The position numbers were made by a program, and so were the translations under genes. 44,427 bases of DNA from Mastigocoleus sp. MO_188.B34 (GTDB taxonomy: Bacteria > Cyanobacteriota > Cyanobacteriia > Cyanobacteriales > Nostocaceae). Position 1 is the stretch's first letter. Each line of letters starts with the position of its first letter. Below are positions 1 to 8,014 of this stretch, in pieces. The stretch spans positions 1-44,427 of the forward strand of contig NZ_JASJDK010000070.1 of the NCBI RefSeq assembly GCF_030065675.1. The letters are read 5' to 3'. Below the pieces are notes generated by a model, which was given only the letters and a program-made list of their open reading frames with translations, made no database searches and was not told where the DNA came from.

Positions 1-211
1 CGATACTGGTAGCACCTTCAATATCACTGGTTCAAGTGGATTTCCCCATAGTCCAGGTAATGCAGATATTTCTAATTATCCTACTAATTCGGTGCGTGGT
101 ATTTCTAAGACAACATTGAGGAACTGGAAAAAGGGAGATCCGATTATTGAACCTGATGGGGTATATCGTTTACCTGATGGGAAAATAGTTTTGAGTCGAA
201 ATTGCTCTTAA
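1..211 (+). CDS. C-terminal end of a filamentous-haemagglutinin-type TPS exoprotein (TpsA), partial
   Basis: Only the last 69 codons lie in the window; the frame starts at base 2 and ends with TAA at 209-211. The tail reads GSTFNITGSSGFPHSPGNAD, then WKKGDPIIEPDGVYRLPDGK, then a penultimate cysteine. It aligns almost residue for residue with the end of the complete TpsA at 25096-27846, so the two are paralogues of the cyanobacterial two-partner-secretion exoprotein family. The rest of the gene lies left of the window. An IS4-like fragment begins about 5 bp after the stop codon, so the native 3' flank has been lost. The family call is firm because of the paralogue; the function of this copy is inference. 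Confidence 0.8.
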   Translation, partial: DTGSTFNITGSSGFPHSPGNADISNYPTNSVRGISKTTLRNWKKGDPIIEPDGVYRLPDGKIVLSRNCS

Positions 212-216
212 TTATT

Positions 217-447
217 TCTAAGTTTTCTAAGTTTACTTTTTTAATTAATTGTAAAAGGTGAAGCAGAATTTTTAGAAAAATATAATCTGCTAGATTCAGT
301 TGACTTTTTAGGTGCGTTTGGTAAAATTGAGGTAACATTTGCAATAATTAGGTCTTATTGCAAGCATAAAGACCTATCTTTTTTATCACACAATGTTACT
401 TGCCGTACAAAATAAGAGTTTCAGGCTGTTTCGTCGCCCCTTCAGGA
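217..447 (-). mobile_element. Truncated IS4-like element: transposase 5' end plus IS terminus
   Basis: Read on the minus strand, about 230 bp are near-identical to 35971-36203 on the plus strand. They hold the outer IS end (starting TCCTGAAGGGGCGACG), a hairpin, and about the first 40 codons of a transposase (QFYQTHLKSQLNLADYIFLK). The transposase start is at about 344 and reads leftward; homology stops near 217, within the gene. Bases 349-356 (TAGGTCTT) pair with 369-376 (AAGACCTA), followed by a T-run at 379-384; this looks like a terminator-type hairpin in the IS leader. This copy cannot encode a working transposase. Family assignment (IS4-like, common in Nostocales) comes from the longer right-hand copy. 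Confidence 0.75.
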
Positions 448-600
448 CAGATGGACGAATATTTGGTGAAGTTCGGGGTATTGAAGTATTATTGCTTGCT
501 TGTAGCAGTACTCATCGCACCAATTATTACTAATGTGATCGCGATCGCTAAGGAAGTAGAAAAAAAGGAAACAAAGCGTAAAATGTTCGTTTTCATATAG
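393..600 (+). other. Small reading frames starting inside the IS terminus, doubtful genes
   Basis: Two overlapping frames start in the IS end: ATG 393 (LLAVQNKSFRLFRRPFR..., about 46 codons) and ATG 400 (66 codons to 600, with a hydrophobic stretch YCLLVAVLIAPIITNVIAIA). The matching region near 36020 gives similar N-termini in both frames, but only because the IS end is shared; beyond base 447 the two sites are unrelated. There is no convincing ribosome binding site. I treat these as chance frames at the IS boundary. The 400-600 frame could be a small membrane protein. From 600 to the end of the TPR gene at 774 I see no further gene. Confidence 0.25.
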
Positions 601-773
601 CCCTCCCAACATAATGGAGTGGCATTATCACTTAATATCTTAGCATTTTTTCTGGGTAAATTGGGCGTAAATGCAACACCCAACCACAAGCTATCAGTAA
701 TTACTTTAATAATTACCGATAATCAATTACCTATTACCATATCAACTTAAGGTGCGGGCTTTTACAAATTACC

Positions 774-2618
774 TTAAGCACTTCCACCCCGATATTCCTC
801 TAGTAGTTGAGGTATATAATCATATCCGTCAACCCCAATTAGAGAAATAATTCGCGACCGAAATCCTTGTAAAGCTTTAACAAACCCTTCTTTACCGAGT
901 TGTCCTTGCAAAATAATCAATAAACCAGCAGCTTTACGCCACTCATTAGAAGCAATTTGGTTTAACAAATACATACCCAAGCAAGCTGTGTAAATTGCTG
1001 TTTCTAATTGTTTTTGACTGTAATAAGCTTCAGCTAAATTAGCCAGGTTTAAACCTTGCAAATACAAATCGCCAGAAACTTGCGCGCTTTTAAAACCTGT
1101 TTCTAAATGTTTCACAGCATTTTGCGATTGTTGAATTACTAAGTAAGCAATACCCAAACTACTCGCACATAAAGCTTTACTCTGTATGTCTCCTAATTTC
1201 TCCGATAATTTTAAACCTTGTTGTAAATAATTAATTGCCATTTCATAAGTTTCGGGCTCAATGACTTCCAACTGCTGCGCCTGCATAACTTCGCTGTAAC
1301 CCAAGTTAGTCAAAGCATTTGCTTCTCCAGTTTTATTACCTGTTTGGCGGCTAAGTATTAAAGCACGTTGACTGTAGTTAATTGCTTGGGTGTAATTTTT
1401 TTGGGCGACGTAGGTACGGCTCAGATGATTATAATTGGCGATTTCACATGGACTATCCCCAGCATTCCGAGCAATTTCTAGTGCTTCTTGGTGAAACTCT
1501 ATGGAACGGTCATATTCTCCCAATGCTCGCTGAGAATTACCTAATAGTGTTAGAATGCGGGCTTTCTCTTGGGTTCCTTCAACTCGGCGTAACGGCTCGT
1601 CTAAATATTGCAGTGCATCCCGTAAATAACTACCAGAAAATGAGGCGAAAATCCCCCCGTAAAAAGGAAAATAAGGACGTTGGGCGAAGGTACGTAAAAC
1701 TTGAAGCATCACTTGAAAAGCAGCATCTGAGTAAGCGGTACCCCTAACAAAGCTATCTCCTAACTGACTCCAAATAACTGCAAAGGTTAAAAAAGTCGAA
1801 ATTGATAACTTGGAACCTGCTTTCACATTATAAGGTTGTTTATCAAACCAAGTGACTAAACCGCGTTGCAAGTTTTGCAAAATTATAGCAATCTCAACCC
1901 AATCTCCCAAAGTTAGTTCTGATATTTGTTCCGCAAATTTATTTGCTGACTGATCCACAGCCAAAGTACGAAATAATTTTTCGGGTATGTTGCTATTTAC
2001 TTTTTTTGCCCAAGTCGCCCACGGTCCGCTTTCTCCGGGAACGCCAGCAAAACCTAGAGTTTCTCCCTGATCGTACATCCAACTAACTAAATGATCTTGC
2101 AAGCGCTGCCAAGATGCAATACCTTTGTTAATCCCTTCCGCAAGTTCTTGTAAGTCAGAATTACTTTCAGCAAACTGGCGTAAAGATTTTGATAATTGTT
2201 GTAATTGCTGTAAATTCAGCGAATACTTCTGATTTGAATCGATAAAGCGTAAAAATATTAGTAACCGTTCTTCATCTGAAGCTGTAGTGATTTCTCGTGC
2301 TGCTGTAGCAATGACTTCTATTGCTTTAGTTTGTTCCTGAACTCGCTCCCACTGATTTTGAATGGTTTTAACTGCCCGAAAAGCACGGGTGGCTTTTGCT
2401 TGTTTCAATTCATCTGTTTCATTCTTAACTTGTGATTCGACATTGCTGAACTGCTCTCTCAAAGCTAGTTCAAAGATTTCTCCCGTACCAGCAGTTACAC
2501 CGTTGAGTAACATCTGATATACCTGATTCGTTGAACTAATTTTACCTTTGAGGGTGCTTTGGACAATATCATCAATTAAAATCAGATACTTTTCCCGTAA
2601 TGGTAGAGAGTCAGACAC
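774..2618 (-). CDS. TPR-repeat protein
   Basis: This is a 614-residue soluble protein with no signal peptide or membrane segment. It starts at GTG 2618, which gives SDSLPLREKYLILIDDIVQS. Residues 1-330 are a mostly helical, Gln/Leu-rich region that I cannot assign to a named domain. Residues from about 345 to 565 carry tetratricopeptide repeats, seen as GNSQRALGEYDRSIEFHQEA, LSRTYVAQKNYTQAINYSQR and LGIAYLVIQQSQNAVKHLET. TPR arrays bind partner proteins; no partner is visible here. It is divergent from the helicase gene with about 130 bp between starts, so the two may share a promoter region. Long TPR proteins of this type are common in Nostocales. The fold call is secure; the function is unknown. 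Confidence 0.8.
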   Translation of the reverse strand: MSDSLPLREKYLILIDDIVQSTLKGKISSTNQVYQMLLNGVTAGTGEIFELALREQFSNVESQVKNETDELKQAKATRAFRAVKTIQNQWERVQEQTKAIEVIATAAREITTASDEERLLIFLRFIDSNQKYSLNLQQLQQLSKSLRQFAESNSDLQELAEGINKGIASWQRLQDHLVSWMYDQGETLGFAGVPGESGPWATWAKKVNSNIPEKLFRTLAVDQSANKFAEQISELTLGDWVEIAIILQNLQRGLVTWFDKQPYNVKAGSKLSISTFLTFAVIWSQLGDSFVRGTAYSDAAFQVMLQVLRTFAQRPYFPFYGGIFASFSGSYLRDALQYLDEPLRRVEGTQEKARILTLLGNSQRALGEYDRSIEFHQEALEIARNAGDSPCEIANYNHLSRTYVAQKNYTQAINYSQRALILSRQTGNKTGEANALTNLGYSEVMQAQQLEVIEPETYEMAINYLQQGLKLSEKLGDIQSKALCASSLGIAYLVIQQSQNAVKHLETGFKSAQVSGDLYLQGLNLANLAEAYYSQKQLETAIYTACLGMYLLNQIASNEWRKAAGLLIILQGQLGKEGFVKALQGFRSRIISLIGVDGYDYIPQLLEEYRGGSA

Positions 2619-2748
2619 TTTTGCAATCCCAGAGTTTTAGATCAATTTTAATCGGACTGGGACACAACTTTAGTACTATATATAAATGCAGAGTTTTTTT
2701 TGTGTCCCCAACTCTTCTACAATTATCTGGGAAAAAGAAAAAAAGCTC

Positions 2749-4275
2749 ATGGCCCGTACGCCAACCTTAACTTTCGATCGCGGTACTTTAATTTTACACC
2801 CACCACCACGCTGTAAAGCTTGGATGGATTTTGCTACTTGGGATGACCGGATAGAGAAATTCCGCATTCCGGCAATTCAATATCGTCCTTTAGTGGAAGC
2901 ACTACAAGCTGAAAATACGGATTTTGTGGATAAAGCCAAAGAATTTTATCCCGTAGAGTTGCTTGCAGCTTTGGAAATGGAACCCTATCCCCATCAAAGT
3001 GAAGCTTTAAAAGCATGGAAATTAGCAGGGAGACAAGGTGTAGTAGTACTTCCAACTGCTGCGGGTAAAACCTATTTAGCCCAAATGGCGATGCAGGCTA
3101 CACCCCGTACCACTTTAATTGTGGTGCCGACTTTAGATTTAATGCATCAATGGTACGCTCATTTATTAGCAGCTTTTCCCGATGCAGAAATTGGGTTATT
3201 GGGCGGAGGTTCTCGCGATCGCACGCCGATATTGGTTTCAACTTACGATAGTGCAGCAATTAATGCGGAAAATTTAGGTAACCGATATGCTTTAATTATT
3301 TTTGATGAGTGCCATCATTTACCTACAGATTTTAGTCGGGTAATTGCCGAATATGCGATCGCACCCTATCGTTTGGGTTTATCAGCAACTCCAGAACGTA
3401 CTGATGGCAAACATGCAGATCTAAATATTTTGATCGGTAGGGAAGTATATCGCAAACGAGCTGAGGATTTAGCCGGTCAAGCTTTAGCCGAACATGAAAT
3501 AGTCCAAATAAAAGTTAAATTATCCCAGTTAGAACGAGAAAAATATAATCGATTAATTCAAATTCGTAATGATTTCTTAAGAGAATCTAAAATTTCCTTG
3601 GGAAGCATTCAAGGTTGGCAAAGATTTGTACAAATGAGTGCTCGTTCTCAAAATGGACGCAGAGCGATGTTAGCACATCGGGAAGCCAAAGAAATTGCTT
3701 TGGGTACGGATGGGAAAATTAGGGTTTTAGCAAATTTATTAGCGAAACATTACCCAGAGAGGATTTTAATTTTTACAGCAGATAATGCCACCGTATACAG
3801 TATTTCTCAGGAATTTCTGATTCCAGCAATTACCCATCAAACCCCAGTTAAAGAGCGCCACGCAATCTTAACAAAATTTAGGGAAGGGGAATATAAGAGT
3901 TTGATTGCTTCCCACGTTTTAAACGAAGGTGTTGATGTTCCATCAGCTTCCGTTGCAATTATTTTATCGGGAACGGGTTCCGCTAGGGAATACATTCAAA
4001 GATTGGGAAGAGTTTTGCGTAAGGGTAATGTGAAAAATAAACAGGCGATTTTGTATGAAGTGATTGCAGAGAACACCAGCGAGGAAAGAACCTCAGCTAG
4101 GAGAAGAGGAGAAGGAGATAAACCACAAAAACAGGAAGGGAAGAAAAATAATAAAGGAAATCTACGGGTTGTTTATGGTAGCGGTGGTAAGGGAAGAGAT
4201 TATAAAGCTGCAGAACAGATGGAAATCAAATATTCAACTGATAAATCAAAGTCTAAAAAAAATGATGATTTTTGA
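2749..4275 (+). CDS. XPB/Rad25-like superfamily 2 DNA helicase
   Basis: The SF2 motifs appear in order, numbered from ATG 2749: motif I PTAAGKT (102-108), motif II DECH (186-189), motif III SATP (212-215), motif V near ASHVLNEGVDVPSA and motif VI QRLGRVLR (417-424). The N-terminal stretch before motif I and the DECH box fit the XPB-like branch, which unwinds duplex DNA near lesions in archaea and eukaryotes; the bacterial role is poorly known. The last 60 residues are Lys/Arg/Gly-rich and likely disordered or nucleic-acid binding. A longer in-frame start at 2686 adds 21 residues; 2749 is preferred because it gives the family-like start MARTPTLTFDRGTL. No partner nuclease gene (such as the archaeal Bax1/DUF790 type) follows. 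Confidence 0.88.
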   Translation: MARTPTLTFDRGTLILHPPPRCKAWMDFATWDDRIEKFRIPAIQYRPLVEALQAENTDFVDKAKEFYPVELLAALEMEPYPHQSEALKAWKLAGRQGVVVLPTAAGKTYLAQMAMQATPRTTLIVVPTLDLMHQWYAHLLAAFPDAEIGLLGGGSRDRTPILVSTYDSAAINAENLGNRYALIIFDECHHLPTDFSRVIAEYAIAPYRLGLSATPERTDGKHADLNILIGREVYRKRAEDLAGQALAEHEIVQIKVKLSQLEREKYNRLIQIRNDFLRESKISLGSIQGWQRFVQMSARSQNGRRAMLAHREAKEIALGTDGKIRVLANLLAKHYPERILIFTADNATVYSISQEFLIPAITHQTPVKERHAILTKFREGEYKSLIASHVLNEGVDVPSASVAIILSGTGSAREYIQRLGRVLRKGNVKNKQAILYEVIAENTSEERTSARRRGEGDKPQKQEGKKNNKGNLRVVYGSGGKGRDYKAAEQMEIKYSTDKSKSKKNDDF

Positions 4276-4383
4276 TATAGACTCCAGTTGGTGTAGAAAA
4301 ATTACTAACAATCACCGATTCCGATGAATCATTACTCATTACCACTACCTAACAGATATCACAAATACTTAAAGTAATATCAC

Positions 4384-4908
4384 ATGAGCAATATAATTAT
4401 TGAGCTTGCTGATTTTGAGCGAGATTTTTCAGTAATATCAGGCATCAGAAGTAAAGTTTTCCATCAAGAGCAACAAGTCGATCCGAAATTAGATATTGAC
4501 GGTCAAGATAAAACTTGTCAACAGCTAATTGCTTATCTAGATGGTGAAGCAGTGGGGACAACAAGAATAAAATACTTAAATCAAAATACTGCAAAGATAG
4601 AGAGGCTTGCTGTATTATCCAATGCAAGAAGACAGGGTATTGCAAGGAAACTAATGCTCAAAGCATTGGAAGTGATATCTCCGTTAGACGCAGCAAAGCT
4701 GAACACCGCAGGTGCAGTTCAGGGGATGTACTACGCGAACACACAAAAAAATATTACAGACCAACAAAATATTACTGAGATTATCATCCATGCCCAAGAA
4801 TACATTAAAGGTTTGTACGAACAGTTAGGTTTTGAACAGTACGGAGAAGCATTTGTTGAAGCGGGAATTAATCATATCAAAATGAAGAAAATCCTAATTA
4901 CGCCTTAA
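4384..4908 (+). CDS. GNAT-family N-acetyltransferase with an internal insertion
   Basis: A 174-residue protein. The acetyl-CoA binding core is seen as KIERLAVLSNARRQGIARKL (the R-x-x-G-x-A pyrophosphate loop, RRQGIA). The C-terminal part, IIIHAQEYIKGLYEQLGFEQ, matches the usual beta-bulge and alpha4 region of small bacterial GNATs. Between these, roughly residues 99-125 (SPLDAAKLNTAGAVQGMYY and following) look foreign: family members go almost directly from the helix ending LEV to the QQNI..IIIHAQ strand. The DNA of this stretch (about 4677-4755) contains an inverted repeat and looks like a dispersed repeat that kept the frame open. The substrate cannot be inferred. The enzyme may be impaired, since the insert sits between the CoA loop and the next strand. 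Confidence 0.82.
   Translation: MSNIIIELADFERDFSVISGIRSKVFHQEQQVDPKLDIDGQDKTCQQLIAYLDGEAVGTTRIKYLNQNTAKIERLAVLSNARRQGIARKLMLKALEVISPLDAAKLNTAGAVQGMYYANTQKNITDQQNITEIIIHAQEYIKGLYEQLGFEQYGEAFVEAGINHIKMKKILITP
4677..4755. repeat. Probable dispersed-repeat insertion inside the GNAT gene, frame kept
   Basis: About 78 bp with higher GC than the surrounding gene interrupt an otherwise ordinary GNAT alignment. They contain the inverted repeat CTGAAC (4699-4704) / GTTCAG (4717-4722) and read through in frame. Boundaries are approximate; a direct repeat AAATATTAC flanks or lies just after the right edge (near 4748 and 4767). The call rests on my memory of typical GNAT spacing, not an alignment. Confidence 0.5.
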
Positions 4909-5044
4909 TATCAAAATATCAACTTCAGAAATATTTCATAAATAAACTGTAGCTAGAGATTAATGAGGTAGGAAAACTCACAATGTTTTGTCACCTCGTT
5001 AATTGCTATTAATGTATTTTTTGTCATTCAAGATGTTTACTGAC

Positions 5045-5725
5045 ATGAAACTTTACTATGCTCCAGCTTCATCATATTCCCAGCGAGTACTAATTGCTCT
5101 CTACGAGCAAGAAATAGATTTCACACCCATTGAAGTTAACCTTTTTGACCCTGAAGCACGATCGCAATATTTGCAAATTAACCCGTTTGGTAAAATTCCC
5201 ACGCTCACAACAGATGAAGGTGAGGTATTGCACGAAGCTTGTATTATTATTGAATATCTCGATAGATGTAGCAAAGGCTCACAACAACGATTAATTCCTG
5301 AAGATCCAAAACTCGCTTTAGAGGTGAGAATGTTGGAAAGGATAATTGATATATACGTTAATGGTGGAAGAGAAGCCCTTTTTACTGATAGTCAGCGTCC
5401 ACCGGAAGAAAGAGGTAATAAATCAGTTCTGAAAGCACAGCGATTATTGGAAACAGCTTGTACTGTACTTAATGAAAAATTAGTAGATCGTACCTGGCTC
5501 GCAGGAGAAGAATTTTCCTTAGCTGATTGTGCTGCTGCTCCTACTCTTGCTTATCTACGTATGGTTTATAACTACAAGCACTTCCTTAACTTAATGGCTT
5601 ACATTAAGCGTTTGGAGTCTAGAGCATCTGTAACCAAAGTATTCCTTTCGGGACGCGAACAGATGACACAAATGCTATCTACACTGTCCTATCCATTAGA
5701 ATTATTAGCTTTAGAAAAGTTATAG
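5045..5725 (+). CDS. Glutathione S-transferase family protein
   Basis: A 226-residue cytosolic protein starting at ATG 5045 (MKLYYAPASSYSQRVLIALY). The N-terminal thioredoxin-like domain has the start MKLYYAPASSYS (the usual activating Ser/Cys region), then NPFGKIPTL with the cis-Pro, then the glutathione-binding E-x segment VLHEACIIIEYLD. The C-terminal helical domain shows the GST N-capping motif region EEFSLADCAAAP. An upstream in-frame ATG at 5003 would add 14 residues (MLLMYFLSFKMFTD) that have no family counterpart, so I chose 5045. It precedes two P450 genes and a VOC protein on the same strand, which fits oxidation followed by conjugation of a lipophilic compound, but the substrate is unknown. 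Confidence 0.88.
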   Translation: MKLYYAPASSYSQRVLIALYEQEIDFTPIEVNLFDPEARSQYLQINPFGKIPTLTTDEGEVLHEACIIIEYLDRCSKGSQQRLIPEDPKLALEVRMLERIIDIYVNGGREALFTDSQRPPEERGNKSVLKAQRLLETACTVLNEKLVDRTWLAGEEFSLADCAAAPTLAYLRMVYNYKHFLNLMAYIKRLESRASVTKVFLSGREQMTQMLSTLSYPLELLALEKL

Positions 5726-5770
5726 CTCCTGTTAGCAAAGCGGTATGCTACCGTATAAAATCTTATATTC

Positions 5771-5830
5771 TGACTCCTGCTGTGCTTACGCCCCACTTAC
5801 GTTAACGCCGCAGGCGCGGTCTGTTCTGAT
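5771..5830. repeat. GC-rich dispersed repeat (inverted copy at 42864-42921)
   Basis: This 60-bp stretch contains GCTTACGCCCCACTTACG and GCGCGGTCTGTTCTGAT. The reverse complement recurs at 42864-42921 with a few changes, and a related unit lies at 42789-42861. It has higher GC than the flanks. No coding function is seen. Confidence 0.7.
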
Positions 5831-5832
5831 TC

Positions 5833-5874
5833 CTGACTTCTGACTTCTGACTTCTGACTTCTGACTTCTGACTT
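5833..5874. repeat. Heptameric tandem repeat, (CTGACTT)x6
   Basis: Six perfect copies of the 7-bp unit CTGACTT lie in the GST to P450 spacer. This is the type of short tandemly repeated repetitive (STRR) sequence typical of heterocystous cyanobacteria. Copy number is expected to vary between strains. Confidence 0.92.
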
Positions 5875-5936
5875 CTGCATAAGTTCCAATACCATATCCC
5901 TACAGAGTTAATAACCAGTATTTTTTGTCCCTGAAA

Positions 5937-7184
5937 ATGTCTACTCCAACTATCGAGAGATTAAACCCATTTTTACCCGAGGTAATGCCAGATCCCTATA
6001 AATTTTATCGTTACTATAGAGAAAAAGATCCAGTACATTGGGGAGTTTCTTCAAACCCCAATTTATCTGGTGCTTGGTATGTTTTCCGTTATGAAGACGT
6101 CATAAAAGTTATGGAAAACCGTAAATTTGGTCGGGAGCCCATCAAGCGCAATGACGTGGAAACAACACCCGTTCCAACAGCCTATAGTACTTTTTTGAAT
6201 ATGGTTAGCAACTGGATTGTTTTCCGGGAACCACCTAATCATACACGCTTAAAATCCTTGGTTAGTAAGGCATTTACCCCAAGAGTTGTGGAAAATTTAC
6301 GTCCAATGGTCTATCAACTTGCAGATGGTTTATTGGATAAAGTTCATGCTCAGGGAAAGATGAACCTAGTTGAGGAATATGCTTTTCCTTTACCAATTAT
6401 GGTGATAGCCATTATGTTGGGCGCAGATCCTGAAGATCGAGATTTATTTCGTCAATGGGCATTAGCTTTACAAAATGCTAGCGCTTCTCGCTTGAAACCA
6501 CCGCCAGAAATTTACGAGAAAGCAGAAAAAGCTTCTCGAGAATTTATTGACTACTTTAAACCCATAATTGCTTCTCGAAGAGCCAAGCCCCAAGATGATT
6601 TAATTTCTAATTTAGTTAAGGCTGCTGATGAAGGAGATAAGTTAACAGATGAAGAAATTGTTGCAACTTGTACCCACTTGCTAACCGCAGGACATGAAAC
6701 CACGGTTAATTTAATTGCTAAGGGAACCCTTGCATTACTGCGTAATCCTGATACATTACAACTATTGCGATCGCACCCCGAACTAATGCCCAATGCTGTT
6801 GAAGAAATGATCCGTTACGACACCCCAATTCAAATGATTACTCGTTGGGCTTATGCAGATATTGAAATTGGCAATCGATTAATTAAACGTGGAGATAGTG
6901 TTGGAATAATGCTTGGTTCGGCAAACCGCGACCCTGCACGTTTCCAAAATCCGGAAGTCTTTGATATCAAACGTGAGGATGTAAAACACACTGGTTTTGG
7001 TGCAGGGATTCATCATTGTCTTGGAGCGATTTTAGCCCGCGCCGAAGGTCAAATAGCTTTGAATGTATTGCTTAATCGTTTACCAGACCTCCGTTTAGCG
7101 AACGAAAATATTGAGTGGGCAAACAATATTATTTTTCATGGTCCCAAACAGTTACACGTCAGCTTCAGAAAACCAATTTTCTAG
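5937..7184 (+). CDS. Cytochrome P450, soluble bacterial type
   Basis: A 415-residue haem-thiolate monooxygenase without a membrane anchor. From ATG 5937: I-helix oxygen-activation motif AGHETT (251-256), K-helix EEMIR (E-x-x-R), and haem loop FGAGIHHCLG with the iron ligand C361. N-terminal residues NPFLPEVMPDPYKFYRYYRE and the loop form are those of class I bacterial P450s, which need ferredoxin and a reductase supplied in trans; none is encoded nearby. A TTG start at 5925 would add four residues. It sits between a GST and a VOC protein with a second P450 downstream on the same strand. The substrate is unknown. Confidence 0.93.
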   Translation: MSTPTIERLNPFLPEVMPDPYKFYRYYREKDPVHWGVSSNPNLSGAWYVFRYEDVIKVMENRKFGREPIKRNDVETTPVPTAYSTFLNMVSNWIVFREPPNHTRLKSLVSKAFTPRVVENLRPMVYQLADGLLDKVHAQGKMNLVEEYAFPLPIMVIAIMLGADPEDRDLFRQWALALQNASASRLKPPPEIYEKAEKASREFIDYFKPIIASRRAKPQDDLISNLVKAADEGDKLTDEEIVATCTHLLTAGHETTVNLIAKGTLALLRNPDTLQLLRSHPELMPNAVEEMIRYDTPIQMITRWAYADIEIGNRLIKRGDSVGIMLGSANRDPARFQNPEVFDIKREDVKHTGFGAGIHHCLGAILARAEGQIALNVLLNRLPDLRLANENIEWANNIIFHGPKQLHVSFRKPIF

Positions 7185-7274
7185 GAGACTATCAGAAAAT
7201 TTTGCTCTAATGTATAATTTCTGCCATGGGAGCCTCCAAAAGTAACTGTATATTATCAACTACAAGTGAAAGTT

Positions 7275-7646
7275 ATGAGTATTGTCAAAGGTTTAACTAA
7301 AGCTATCCTCTATGTTAAGGATATAGAAAAACAAACTGAATTTTACAGGGATTTACTAGGCTTAAAAATTAAATCTCGTCAGAGTATTAAGGGAAATCCA
7401 GAAAAACAATGGGTAGAATTTGCGACCGGTGAATGCACTTTAGTTTTGCATGGCAATCTTAATAAAAAACTCGGTCAAGATAGGCCAAAGTTAGCTTTTC
7501 ATGTTGACAATTTTGAAATCGCATATCAATTATTAAGCGAACGCGGCGTCAAATTCGACACTATACGTCATCCTTCTCATGGTTTAACAATTGCCGAAGC
7601 TATCGATCCAGAAGGTAACCCATTCACTATTGATTGTCAGCAATAA
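7275..7646 (+). CDS. VOC-superfamily (glyoxalase/dioxygenase fold) protein
   Basis: A 123-residue single-module vicinal oxygen chelate protein. The paired beta-alpha-beta-beta-beta units are seen as KAILYVKDIEKQTEFYRDLL and LAFHVDNFEIAYQLLSERGV, followed by the typical end EAIDPEGNPFTIDCQ. The family includes glyoxalase I, extradiol dioxygenases and bleomycin-binding proteins; metal ligands cannot be assigned with confidence, so the reaction is open. ATG 7275 is chosen; GTG 7266 would add three residues. About 90 bp follow the first P450 stop, so it may be cotranscribed with that gene. Confidence 0.85.
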   Translation: MSIVKGLTKAILYVKDIEKQTEFYRDLLGLKIKSRQSIKGNPEKQWVEFATGECTLVLHGNLNKKLGQDRPKLAFHVDNFEIAYQLLSERGVKFDTIRHPSHGLTIAEAIDPEGNPFTIDCQQ

Positions 7647-8014
7647 CTATGGGAAAGTAATTAAAATAATTAATAAACAATGTTGCACAAAACTGAATAG
7701 CAAGCTTCTCACACTTCCCACACTCCCCACACCCCCTACAGTTAAAGGTTTGTTCACGCACGCGCTTGTGCGGATGAGTCTTAACGAGCGTGCCATTCGG
7801 GTATATGCCCTCTAAATGAACTTTAACTATCATTAAAGTCTATAATTTATCTCTCACTTAAACAGACTCCGACTTTAAATTAAGCAACTAAGGAATAGAA
7901 TAATTTTTTTCACAAGTAATTGCAGAGATGGGATATATCCCATCTCTACAAAGTGGAAATTTCTATAGACCAACCTTAAATTAATTAGATGCAAAAATAA
8001 AGAAGTTATTCGCA
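7647..8014. other. 368-bp spacer between VOC protein and second P450
   Basis: No gene is supported here. It contains a short CACACTTCCCACACTCCCCA-type tandem repeat (about 7708-7736), a moderately GC-rich stretch at 7741-7815, and a perfect 24-bp palindrome (listed separately). The second P450 may have its own promoter after the palindrome. Confidence 0.6.
7924..7947. repeat. Perfect 24-bp palindrome, half-site AGAGATGGGATA
   Basis: The sequence equals its own reverse complement. It belongs to the same style as the AGACGTAAT palindromes at 12531-12552 and 35639-35662: a G(A/G)GA-rich arm, an AT core and a matching arm. It is a short intergenic dispersed repeat capable of forming a hairpin. 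Confidence 0.85.

Noticed and set aside
489-689. Minus-strand frame of 66 codons
   Set aside because: It overlaps other weak frames, lacks a ribosome binding site and has no recognisable domain.
1382-1747. Plus-strand frame of 121 codons opposite the TPR gene
   Set aside because: It lies fully within the TPR protein gene on the other strand, has no domain and no translation signal.
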